NCBI GenBank assembly: GCA_031258355.1
Contig: JAIRMZ010000110.1
Coordinates: forward strand, 1 to 7,107
Reading direction: 5' to 3'
Source of the DNA: Holosporales bacterium
Lineage (GTDB): Bacteria; Pseudomonadota; Alphaproteobacteria; UBA3830; JAIRMZ01
DNA: 7,107 bases
Every line of letters begins with the position of its first letter. The stretch's first letter is position 1. A program made the translations under genes and the position numbers. Under the pieces are notes generated by a model. It saw only the letters and a list, made by a program, of their open reading frames with translations, ran no database searches and was not told the DNA's origin. Shown here piece by piece: positions 1 to 5,889 of the stretch.

Positions 1-48
1 GCTTGGCACGCCATCCGAGATGACAGGGAACCCTGGAAGTCCAAACAT
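1..48 (-). CDS. Possible start of a further small gene, cut by the window edge
   Basis: A reading frame opens with ATG at 48-46 and stays open to the window edge, giving 16 residues that begin MFGLPGFPVISDGVPS. Only a weak purine-rich stretch (AGAAGAGA) precedes it. It lies 11 bases beyond the stop of the 42-codon frame downstream of atpC, in the same direction, so it may be another member of the operon. Its frame is also open upstream of the ATG, back past the end of the 42-codon frame, so it may instead be the continuation of that frame after a one-base indel in the C4 run at 65-68. Too little is visible to propose a function, and the start is uncertain. Confidence 0.3.
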   Translation of the reverse strand, partial: MFGLPGFPVISDGVPS

Positions 49-59
49 GTTAGTCTCTT

Positions 60-188
60 CTAAACCCCTAAGAAGGCATAGATTTCCCTCAAGATCGCAT
101 CAGCTGTGCCGACATAGTCAAATGTATCTCCTGCAGGGACCATCATGCTTTCTATCCAGCAGAAAAAATCATCGAGCAAACCACTCAT
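60..188 (-). CDS. Small protein (42 aa) translationally coupled to atpC
   Basis: This frame starts at ATG 188-186, whose last two bases are shared with the atpC stop codon (ATGA, 188-185), and ends at TAG 62-60. The product starts MSGLLDDFFCWIESMMVPAG and ends AILREIYAFLGV. It is acidic and aromatic-rich, with one Cys and no obvious signal peptide or membrane span. A purine-rich GAGGGGG lies 7 bases before the ATG, inside the last codons of atpC, so a ribosome finishing epsilon could restart here. It does not look like the missing epsilon C-terminal helices, nor like the roughly 105-residue alphaproteobacterial F1 zeta inhibitor. I do not recognise it. It could be a genuine small operon member or the 5' end of a longer gene broken by a one-base indel in the C4 run at 65-68. 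That the frame is translated is an inference from spacing. Confidence 0.5.
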   Translation of the reverse strand: MSGLLDDFFCWIESMMVPAGDTFDYVGTADAILREIYAFLGV

Positions 189-478
189 AGAACCACCCCC
201 TCACATTCTTCGTTTAATGATAGTTCTGAATGCGCTAAGACAACAACCTCGTCAGGAAGAACAGAACAGACCCCCTTCGTGATATCAAATGTCTGAGGAG
301 CGGCTCCCTTGGGAAGACCAATTCGCACAGAACCCTTCCCTAGAAGGCTGATCATCGGGATATGCGCAGGCAAGACGGTGAATTCTCCTGCAATTCCGGG
401 AGCAACGACCCGCTCCGCAGGACCGACCCACAAAACACCCTCTGGAGAAAGGACAGTTACTTGAAAAGTTTCTGCCAT
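185..478 (-). CDS. atpC: ATP synthase F1 subunit epsilon, short form
   Basis: Epsilon belongs to the central stalk of F1Fo ATP synthase and links gamma to the c-ring on the cytoplasmic face of the membrane. The 97-residue product starts MAETFQVTVLSPEG and shows the N-terminal beta-sandwich pattern of the family: a VTVLSPEG strand, the GEFTVLPAHIPMISLL segment at about residues 30-45, then G-x-G and later DITKGVCSVLPDEVVVLA. The family is usually about 130-140 residues; here the protein ends soon after the sandwich (NEECEGVVL), so the C-terminal helical hairpin is absent. I chose ATG 478-476, one base after the atpD stop (TAA 482-480), because it gives the standard epsilon N-terminus; an upstream in-frame ATG at 505 would add nine residues of atpD-overlapping sequence. 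The stop overlaps the start of a 42-codon frame. Confidence 0.93.
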   Translation of the reverse strand: MAETFQVTVLSPEGVLWVGPAERVVAPGIAGEFTVLPAHIPMISLLGKGSVRIGLPKGAAPQTFDITKGVCSVLPDEVVVLAHSELSLNEECEGVVL

Positions 479-479
479 G

Positions 480-1904
480 TTACGCCATCTTTCGTGCTTT
501 TTCACGTGCAGAGGCTAAAGTGCCCACCATGAAAAAGGCCATTTCTGGCATATCATCGCACTCTCCTTCGACAATGGCTTTGAAGCCAGCAATCGTATCC
601 TCAAGAGCGACAAAGACGCCAGGCTGCCCTGTAAAGACCTCGGCGGTTACAAAAGGCTGCGATAAAAAGCGTTGAATCTTCCGAGCGCGCGAGACCGTCA
701 GCTTATCGGCCTCAGAAAGCTCATCCATACCGAGAATCGCAATGACATCTTGTAAGGATTTATAAGTTTGCAAGATCGTTTGTACTGAGCGAGCAACATT
801 ATAATGTTCCTCTCCCAAGATGCGCGGATCGAGAATCTTCGAGGTAGAGTCCAAGGGATCCACAGCTGGATAAATACCCAACTCAACGATCCGTCGGCTG
901 AGAACCGTTGTCGCATCTAAGTGGGCAAAGGATGTTGCTGGTGCAGGATCAGTCAGATCATCGGCAGGCACGAAAATTGCTTGGATACTGGTAATAGAGC
1001 CTTTGTTGGTGCTTGTAATACGCTCTTGCAGTTCTCCCATCTCTGTTGCCAGTGTTGGTTGGTAGCCCACAGCGGAGGGAATGCGTCCTAATAAGACCGA
1101 CACCTCTGACCCGGCTTGAGTGAACCGAAAGATGTTATCAACGAAGAGAAGGACATCTTGGTTCTCGTGATCACGAAAGTACTCCGCAATCGTCAGTCCC
1201 GTCAGTGCCACACGAGCGCGTGCCCCAGGAGACTCATTCATCTGCCCATAGACGAGAGTTGTTTTTGAGCCCGGTCCTTCTCTTTGGATTACACCGGATT
1301 CCATCATCTCGTTGTAAAGATCGTTGCCTTCGCGAGTACGTTCCCCAACACCCGCAAAGACAGAGTATCCTCCATGTGCTTTGGCGATGCAGTTGATTAA
1401 TTCCATGATGATCACTGTCTTTCCGACACCAGCCCCACCAAGAAGACCGATTTTTCCTCCTTTAACGTAAGGAGCCAACAAGTCGATTACCTTGATGCCT
1501 GTCACCAGCATTTCAGCGTGCGTCGCTTGTTCCTCAAAGGTTGGAGGAGGACGATGAATCGGACATTTGACTGTTGCTTTGATCGGCCCACGTCCATCAA
1601 CCGGTTCACCAATCACGTTAAGGATGCGTCCCAACGTTTCTTTCCCAACCGGAACTTCAATCTGAGTGCCGGAGTCAATGACCTCCGCTCCTCGGGTTAA
1701 TCCGTCCGTCGAACCCATTGACACGGCACGCACTATCTTATTCCCAAGATGCTGGACCACTTCAAAGACTAAACGCCCTTCAGGATGCTCTATGTAAAGG
1801 GCGGTCAAGATAGGGGGGAGGCTATCCACAAATCGGATATCCACAACCAACCCAACAATTTGAAGGATAACTCCTTTATTTTGTGATTCTGTGCTTTTAA
1901 CCAT
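480..1904 (-). CDS. atpD: ATP synthase F1 subunit beta (catalytic)
   Basis: Beta carries the catalytic nucleotide sites that make ATP from ADP and phosphate as gamma rotates. The 474-residue product has the beta-barrel N-domain (GVILQIVGLVVDIRF from residue 11), the P-loop GGAGVGKT at 156-163, the GERTREGNDLY segment at 187-197 containing the catalytic glutamate (Glu188), Walker B VLLFVDNIFRFT near 251-262, PSAVGYQPTLATEMG near 276-290, VPADDLTDPAPATSFAHLDATTVLSR near 312-337, and the C-terminal helical domain. The lever loop reads DELSEAD at 394-400 instead of the usual DELSEED. Length is close to the usual 460-480. The ATG lies inside the atpG end (8-base overlap, ATGGTTAA), and the gene is followed after one base by atpC, so translation is probably coupled along the operon. 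Confidence 0.98.
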   Translation of the reverse strand: MVKSTESQNKGVILQIVGLVVDIRFVDSLPPILTALYIEHPEGRLVFEVVQHLGNKIVRAVSMGSTDGLTRGAEVIDSGTQIEVPVGKETLGRILNVIGEPVDGRGPIKATVKCPIHRPPPTFEEQATHAEMLVTGIKVIDLLAPYVKGGKIGLLGGAGVGKTVIIMELINCIAKAHGGYSVFAGVGERTREGNDLYNEMMESGVIQREGPGSKTTLVYGQMNESPGARARVALTGLTIAEYFRDHENQDVLLFVDNIFRFTQAGSEVSVLLGRIPSAVGYQPTLATEMGELQERITSTNKGSITSIQAIFVPADDLTDPAPATSFAHLDATTVLSRRIVELGIYPAVDPLDSTSKILDPRILGEEHYNVARSVQTILQTYKSLQDVIAILGMDELSEADKLTVSRARKIQRFLSQPFVTAEVFTGQPGVFVALEDTIAGFKAIVEGECDDMPEMAFFMVGTLASAREKARKMA

Positions 1905-2778
1905 GACCCAAAGCTTCTGCTCCTGAAACGATTTCTGTGAGTTCCTTCGTAATCAATGCCTGCCTTGTTCTATTATAGTGGAGAGTTAAGCGGGCACATA
2001 CATCTTCAGCATTACGGGTCGCACTATCCATCGCGGTCGCGCGGGCCCCTTGCTCACTCGCAAAACTCTCTAGAGTGGCTTGATACAACTGCATCGTAAG
2101 ATTGTGTTCAAGAAGGAGGGACAGGACTTCTTCTTCAGAAGGTTCAATGATTGGCAGGGTGGGTATCGCTTCTGTGGTCGAAAAAACATCCTCCACAGGA
2201 ATCAAGCGATAATTGACAAATTTGAAATTCAATGCTGAGTAAAAATGATTGTACAACAACCGAACTTCATCCACCTCTTGTGCCCGAAACAAAGAAAGGA
2301 TTCTTTCTGTAAGTTCTTGCGCTGTTTTTAACAAGAACTGCGGATGCAATTTATCGACGAAGACCTCTCGCACTTCTATGCCTTGACCTTTTAGAGAGTC
2401 AGCTGCCTTGCGCCCAACACAAAAGATCTGCACTTGAAGGCCCTTCTTTCGACAAGAGGCCATAGCTCTATTTGCCTCCCGACCGATATTGGCATTGAAG
2501 CTTCCGCATAAACCACGATCCGAGGAAAATACAATGAATAACACTGTTTTCACAATCTTACGCCCTGCTAGGAGAGCGGGTGGATTCTCCAGGTCCCCTA
2601 CGCGATTCAGGAGATAACCAAGAATACGTCGTAAGTGCTCGGTATAAGGACGTGCCTTGGCCACCGCCTCCTCTGCACGTCGAAGTTTGGCGCCAGAAAC
2701 CATTTTCATGGCCGATGTAATTTTCTGTGTAGATTGAATGCTGGCAATTCGTGTTCGAAATTCCTTCAGGCTCGCCAT
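1897..2778 (-). CDS. atpG: ATP synthase F1 subunit gamma (rotor shaft)
   Basis: Gamma is the asymmetric shaft turning inside the alpha3beta3 ring and coupling it to the c-ring. The 293-residue product (family usually about 285-295) starts MASLKEFRTRIASIQSTQKI and continues TSAMKMVSGAKLRRAEE, the classic N-terminal helix. SSDRGLCGSFNANI at about 85-98 is the conserved Rossmann-like core segment. The C-terminal helix is also typical: SEQGARATAMDSATRNA at 241-257, then YNRTRQALITKELTEIVSGAEAL. The ATG shares one base with the atpA stop (TGATG, 2780-2776). The C-terminus overlaps the atpD start by 8 bases. No insertions of the cyanobacterial or chloroplast type are seen. Confidence 0.97.
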   Translation of the reverse strand: MASLKEFRTRIASIQSTQKITSAMKMVSGAKLRRAEEAVAKARPYTEHLRRILGYLLNRVGDLENPPALLAGRKIVKTVLFIVFSSDRGLCGSFNANIGREANRAMASCRKKGLQVQIFCVGRKAADSLKGQGIEVREVFVDKLHPQFLLKTAQELTERILSLFRAQEVDEVRLLYNHFYSALNFKFVNYRLIPVEDVFSTTEAIPTLPIIEPSEEEVLSLLLEHNLTMQLYQATLESFASEQGARATAMDSATRNAEDVCARLTLHYNRTRQALITKELTEIVSGAEALGHG

Positions 2779-4331
2779 CAGATACTTTCCGCCTTTTTTG
2801 TGGTCCGAAATTCGGCCAAAGCCTCATCCAGGAAGGTACGGAGAAGCTTTTCTAAGGGTTCTGTCAAGGCTCCCTGCGCACGAATTTCTCCTAAGAGAGT
2901 AGCTTGTGTCGTCTCTAATCGATCAAAGACCTCCTTCTCGAATTTCAAGACATCCGCTACCTCAAGGGTATCGAGATACCCATGCGCACCCAAGAAAATG
3001 CTGATCGCCGCCTTCTCTACGGACAAAGGTTGATACTGAGGTTGTTTCAAAATCTCCACAAGTCGCTCTCCACGTGCCAGGAGATCTTTAGTCGAGGCGT
3101 CTAAATCCGAAGCAAATTGCGCAAAGGCTGCCATCTCTCGATATTGAGCGAGACCCAGCTTAATGCCTCCTGCGACTTTCTTCATGATTTTCGTTTGCGC
3201 GGCAGAGCCAACGCGACTCACCGAAAGGCCGACATTAATGGCAGGACGGACTCCTTTGAAGAACAAATCCGTCTCTAAAAAAATCTGCCCATCCGTAATA
3301 GAGATCACGTTGGTGGGAATATAAGCCGATACATCCCCGGCTTGCGTCTCGATGATAGGAAGCGCTGTTAGCGAACCACCCCCTTGTTCAGTGCTCATCT
3401 TTGCGGCTCGTTCAAGAAGGCGAGAATGGAGGTAGAAGACGTCCCCAGGATAAGCTTCACGCCCCGGAGGACGACGAAGCAGAAGAGACATCTGACGATA
3501 GGCCACCGCGTGCTTAGAAAGGTCATCATAAACGATCAGGGCATGTTTCCCTCTGTCGCGGAAATACTCTCCCATCGCGCAACCCGCATAAGGTGCCAGA
3601 TATTGCAAGGGAGCCGCATCTGAGGCTGTAGCGGCAACCACCGTTGTATAGGCCATAGCACCGGCATCCTCTAAGGTTTGGACAAGACGTGCCACGTCTG
3701 AACGTTTCTGTCCAATAGCCACATAAAGACAATACAACGTTTTGCTGGTGTCTTGCGTATCAAAAGCCGCTTTTTGGTTCAAAATCGTGTCAATAGCAAT
3801 CGCCGTTTTTCCCGTCTGGCGGTCACCAATAATCAGCTCTCGTTGCCCGCGCCCAATAGGGACTAAGGCATCAATGGCCTTAATCCCTGTCTGCACAGGT
3901 TCGGAAACCGACTGGCGTGCAATAATTCCCGGAGCAGGCGCCTCTACAGGGTGCCGATCCTTCGCTAAGATCGGCCCCTTTCCATCAAGAGGGTTCCCTA
4001 AGGCATCGACGATACGCCCTAAAAGGGCTTCGCCCACAGGAACGTCCATAATCGTATGAGTACGACGGACTTCTTCTCCTTCAGCGATGTTTGCTCCACT
4101 CCCAAGAACAATAATGCCCACGCAATCAGCTTCGAGATTTAGGGCCAATCCATAGGAACCGGAAGCAAAGGCTACTTTCTCTCCCATCTGGACCTTATCC
4201 ATGCCTTGAACACGAGCAATTCCATCTCCTATGGAGACTACACGCCCGACCTCTGCCACATCGAAAGAAGGTGTGAACGTGGAGAGACGCTTCTTGAGGA
4301 GGGAGATCACTTCTGCTGTCTGAGCGCTCAT
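2778..4331 (-). CDS. atpA: ATP synthase F1 subunit alpha
   Basis: Alpha alternates with beta in the F1 hexamer; its nucleotide sites are non-catalytic, but it supplies an arginine to the catalytic interface. The 517-residue product has the N-terminal barrel (VGRVVSIGDGIARVQG near 28-43), P-loop GDRQTGKT at 169-176, ALIVYDDLSKHAVAYRQ near 264-280, RPPGREAYPGDVFYLHSRLLERAA at 287-310, GSLTALPIIETQAGDVSAYIPTNVISITDGQI at 319-350, and VGLSVSRVGSAAQ at 367-379 with the arginine finger Arg373. All key residues are intact and the length is typical. The ATG shares ATGA with the atpH stop (overlap of 4 bases), and AAAGGA lies 8 bases upstream within atpH, so this start is well supported. Confidence 0.98.
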   Translation of the reverse strand: MSAQTAEVISLLKKRLSTFTPSFDVAEVGRVVSIGDGIARVQGMDKVQMGEKVAFASGSYGLALNLEADCVGIIVLGSGANIAEGEEVRRTHTIMDVPVGEALLGRIVDALGNPLDGKGPILAKDRHPVEAPAPGIIARQSVSEPVQTGIKAIDALVPIGRGQRELIIGDRQTGKTAIAIDTILNQKAAFDTQDTSKTLYCLYVAIGQKRSDVARLVQTLEDAGAMAYTTVVAATASDAAPLQYLAPYAGCAMGEYFRDRGKHALIVYDDLSKHAVAYRQMSLLLRRPPGREAYPGDVFYLHSRLLERAAKMSTEQGGGSLTALPIIETQAGDVSAYIPTNVISITDGQIFLETDLFFKGVRPAINVGLSVSRVGSAAQTKIMKKVAGGIKLGLAQYREMAAFAQFASDLDASTKDLLARGERLVEILKQPQYQPLSVEKAAISIFLGAHGYLDTLEVADVLKFEKEVFDRLETTQATLLGEIRAQGALTEPLEKLLRTFLDEALAEFRTTKKAESI

Positions 4332-4864
4332 GCTGCCTTTCCTTTAAGAACATCCCCCAGATGCTCTAGATGTTTTTTAAAAGAAAAATCCACAACTTGC
4401 GAGCCCACCTGAATCTTGAATCCAGAAATCAGGGAGGGATCTGTTGAAAAACAAGGTTTTTCTTCAGAGGCCAAAAGGCTCTGAAGGGAGTTGGTTACTG
4501 CTTCACGCTCAGCCTTTGAGAGGTCCTTGGCCGTGGAGAAAATGATAGCTCGTTGCCCTGTGTATTCTTGAAGAAAAGAAGGAAAGTGGTGTGCCAAATC
4601 TCCGAGACAGATTAGGAGATGATGTTCTCCCAGGAAAATAAGAAAATCGGCAACAAGAGGAGATAATGGCAGCGTTTCTACTAAACACTGAGCAAGCTGC
4701 CCTTCTTCTCCAGAAGAAAGGCTTTTGCGCCAGAGGCCTTCTATTTCCACATTCTCAAGAACAGCAGAAAGACATGCAAAATCTTGCGCTATTTGTTTTA
4801 CAGCCCCTCTCTGTTCGGCAACTTCTAGAAGAGCTTGCGCATAAGATCGCTCACCACGCTCCAA
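4328..4864 (-). CDS. atpH: ATP synthase F1 subunit delta (OSCP), TTG start
   Basis: Delta sits on top of the alpha3beta3 hexamer and ties it to the peripheral b-subunit stalk. The 178-residue product (family about 175-185) has the N-terminal helical domain with SYAQALLEVAEQRG at 7-20, and the conserved C-terminal segment DPSLISGFKIQVGSQVVDFSFKKHLEHL at about 142-169. It is the first gene of the operon, as is usual in alphaproteobacteria, where the F0 genes lie elsewhere. The start must be TTG at 4864-4862: an in-frame TAG lies at 4885-4883, no ATG or GTG occurs between them, and the duplicated purine motif AGGAAGGA at 4880-4873 ends 8 bases before the TTG. The stop overlaps the atpA start. 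Confidence 0.94.
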   Translation of the reverse strand: MERGERSYAQALLEVAEQRGAVKQIAQDFACLSAVLENVEIEGLWRKSLSSGEEGQLAQCLVETLPLSPLVADFLIFLGEHHLLICLGDLAHHFPSFLQEYTGQRAIIFSTAKDLSKAEREAVTNSLQSLLASEEKPCFSTDPSLISGFKIQVGSQVVDFSFKKHLEHLGDVLKGKAA

Positions 4865-4872
4865 CGTTCGTT

Positions 4873-4880
4873 TCCTTCCT
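4873..4880 (-). promoter_or_regulatory. Shine-Dalgarno site deciding the TTG start of atpH
   Basis: On the minus strand this reads AGGAAGGA and ends 8 bases before TTG 4864. With the in-frame TAG at 4885-4883 it leaves no better initiation codon, so it fixes the start of the operon's first gene. The strong site may compensate for the weak TTG codon. Confidence 0.65.
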
Positions 4881-4964
4881 TGCTAAACTGATTTATGTTG
4901 CCGCGCTCCTTTTTCTTTAGCAAGAGGGGGAGTAGCGATGATATCCTTGTTTGTTGGAAATGGT

Positions 4965-4983
4965 TCCCTCATCATTTGAGGGA
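4965..4983. repeat. Perfect 7-bp inverted repeat in the divergent intergenic region
   Basis: TCCCTCA (4965-4971) and TGAGGGA (4977-4983) are perfect complements around the 5-base spacer TCATT. The element lies about 100 bases upstream of atpH and 34 bases upstream of the methyltransferase start. It could be an operator for a dimeric regulator or a hairpin in the methyltransferase leader. No T-run follows, so it is not a standard intrinsic terminator. A second AGGGAA at 4985-4990 could pair with the same left arm. Confidence 0.45.
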
Positions 4984-5003
4984 CAGGGAAGTTACGTTTC
5001 TTG

Positions 5004-5010
5004 AAGGAGA
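5004..5010 (+). promoter_or_regulatory. Shine-Dalgarno site deciding the methyltransferase start
   Basis: AAGGAGA, with GGAG 8 bases before the ATG at 5018. The reading frame is open further upstream to an ATG at 4895, but that ATG has no comparable site and the extra residues do not resemble the family, so 5018 is preferred. Confidence 0.65.
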
Positions 5011-5017
5011 AGGGTGT

Positions 5018-5722
5018 ATGGGAATGAGGGTATTCTTCGTTGATTGGGCCCTATTTTTTTATCGATGGGCTGTCAAATTATCAGGCGATAATACGCGTAT
5101 GTTCAATCCGAATGTGGTTCGGACTAGCGCTATGCTCTACGATGATGTGTCTCCTCCAGCACAGCATTTATACAAGAAATACCGGAACTATGTTCGGTAT
5201 CGTACGCTGGAGCTCGTGCGAGAGATGATTGGCGCGCTTCCAGGTCCTGTAGCGGAAGCCGGGGTCTGCAACGGAGAGTTTGCCTTCATGATCAACCATT
5301 GTTTCCCAGATAGAACGCTCTACCTCTATGATATCTTTGAGGCGGATACTAAAGCCATTCAGCAGCCTAAAATTCCCCTTTTCGATACCATCTCCTTGAT
5401 TAAGGAACGTTGTCCGCATCCAGAGAAACTCGTGTTTCGCAAAGGGTTCTTTCCGAAAAGCGCAGCTCTTGAGGAGCAGGAAAAATTCGCTTTTGTTTCC
5501 ATTGATTTTGACGACCAAGAGGCTTACTACGCAGGACTAGAATTTTTCTACCCTAGGTTGCAAGAGGGGGGGGTCATCTTTTTGCACGTGTGTAATGCGG
5601 CTTACAAAAGTAACCCCTTTTCTCCTGGGAAGGAGGCTTTGGAAAGATACGAGGCTTCTTTCGGTCGTCTAAGAAAGGTTCCAATTCCGGACCGAGTCGG
5701 AACAATCGTGATTGTTAAATAG
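5018..5722 (+). CDS. TylF/MycF-family SAM-dependent O-methyltransferase
   Basis: The 234-residue product resembles the TylF/macrocin-O-methyltransferase family, cytoplasmic class I methyltransferases that methylate sugar hydroxyls in antibiotics and, in many bacteria, surface glycans. Family marks in order: RYRTLELVREMI leading to the SAM-binding loop VAEAGVCNGEFA at about 78-89, FPDRTLYLYDIFE at 96-108 (acidic end of strand 2), KLVFRKGFFPKSA near 137-149, FVSIDFDDQEAYYAGLEFFYPRLQEGGVIFLH at 159-190, and a terminal PDRVGTIVIVK. The start at ATG 5018 follows a strong AAGGAGA. Most relatives have HDYN after the FYPRL-GG-IF strand; here it is HVCN (190-193), so one acidic, possibly metal-binding, residue is missing. 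A G8 run (5566-5573) lies inside the codons for Glu183-Val186; the frame is intact through it. The substrate is unknown. The next gene also looks surface-glycan related. Confidence 0.82.
   Translation: MGMRVFFVDWALFFYRWAVKLSGDNTRMFNPNVVRTSAMLYDDVSPPAQHLYKKYRNYVRYRTLELVREMIGALPGPVAEAGVCNGEFAFMINHCFPDRTLYLYDIFEADTKAIQQPKIPLFDTISLIKERCPHPEKLVFRKGFFPKSAALEEQEKFAFVSIDFDDQEAYYAGLEFFYPRLQEGGVIFLHVCNAAYKSNPFSPGKEALERYEASFGRLRKVPIPDRVGTIVIVK
5566..5573 (+). repeat. G8 homopolymer inside the methyltransferase gene
   Basis: Eight consecutive G residues span the codons GAG GGG GGG GTC (Glu183-Val186). Loss or gain of one G by slippage would shift the frame about 50 codons before the end and remove the last strands of the methyltransferase fold. 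A run of this length in a coding region of roughly balanced base composition is uncommon, because synonymous GGA, GGT or GGC would break it. Confidence 0.7.
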
Positions 5723-5728
5723 GTTGGA

Positions 5729-5860
5729 GGGGGGGGAGAGGAAAGAGGAGTTGAGTGTTTTGTCTTGACATATGGGACAGGGATTCTTTATCTGTCTAAT
5801 GTAGTATGTTTCTTGCGTTTTCCTTACTCCTTTTACGTGTGCAAGAGCATCTCCCCCCCC
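5729..5860. repeat. Inverted repeat made of G8AGA and TCTC8, enclosing the intergenic region
   Basis: The left arm GGGGGGGGAGA (5729-5739) and right arm TCTCCCCCCCC (5850-5860) are perfect 11-base complements about 110 bases apart; the C run itself extends to nine (5853-5861). The arms sit just after the methyltransferase stop and just before the ribosome binding site of the next gene. The left arm opens a purine-rich stretch to about 5755. The arms could pair in a transcript, or may simply be two independent slippage-prone tracts that happen to be complementary. Confidence 0.6.
5765..5800 (+). promoter_or_regulatory. Possible sigma-70 promoter for the SGNH-like gene
   Basis: A perfect -35 hexamer TTGACA lies at 5765-5770. 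At the standard 17-base spacing the -10 position is poor (TTATCT, 5788-5793). The best -10 match, TCTAAT (5795-5800, 5 of 6), is 24 bases away, too far for normal use. A short inverted repeat, GACAG (5776-5780) and CTGTC (5792-5796), overlaps the region and could be an operator. The element is about 90 bases upstream of the start at 5890, within the G8/C9 inverted repeat. The -35 is attractive but the whole is unproven. Confidence 0.35.
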
Positions 5861-5889
5861 CATTTCTTGGCCAGTGAAAGGAAGAAGCG

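Larger units (their letters stand above)
4865..5017. other. Divergent intergenic region between atpH and the methyltransferase gene
   Basis: This 153-base region must hold the start signals for the minus-strand ATP synthase operon, unless the operon continues from upstream, and possibly for the plus-strand methyltransferase gene. I see no convincing sigma-70 promoter for the operon: TTGCTA and CATAAA on the minus strand are about 20 bases apart, which is too far. On the plus strand TTGTTT (4947-4952) and CATCAT (4970-4975) are 17 bases apart, but each matches poorly. The clearest element is the dyad at 4965-4983. Confidence 0.45.

Noticed and set aside
60..188. GTADAI in the small frame as a sign of a sugar nucleotidyltransferase
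   Set aside because: The short match alone is not enough; the flanking residues do not follow the nucleotidyltransferase pattern and the frame is only 42 codons.
479..505. Epsilon starting at an ATG at 505 inside atpD
   Set aside because: This adds nine residues encoded within the atpD end and not typical of epsilon; MAETF at 478 gives the standard N-terminus.
698..4412. Many other open frames on both strands within the ATP synthase genes
   Set aside because: They overlap strongly conserved genes in other frames and their translations look like shadows with no family pattern.
4666..4920. 84-codon plus-strand frame antisense to atpH
   Set aside because: It lies almost wholly opposite atpH and has no ribosome binding site or recognisable pattern.
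4895..5017. Extension of the methyltransferase to an upstream ATG at 4895
   Set aside because: The 41 extra residues do not resemble the family and lack a ribosome binding site; ATG 5018 has AAGGAGA at good spacing.
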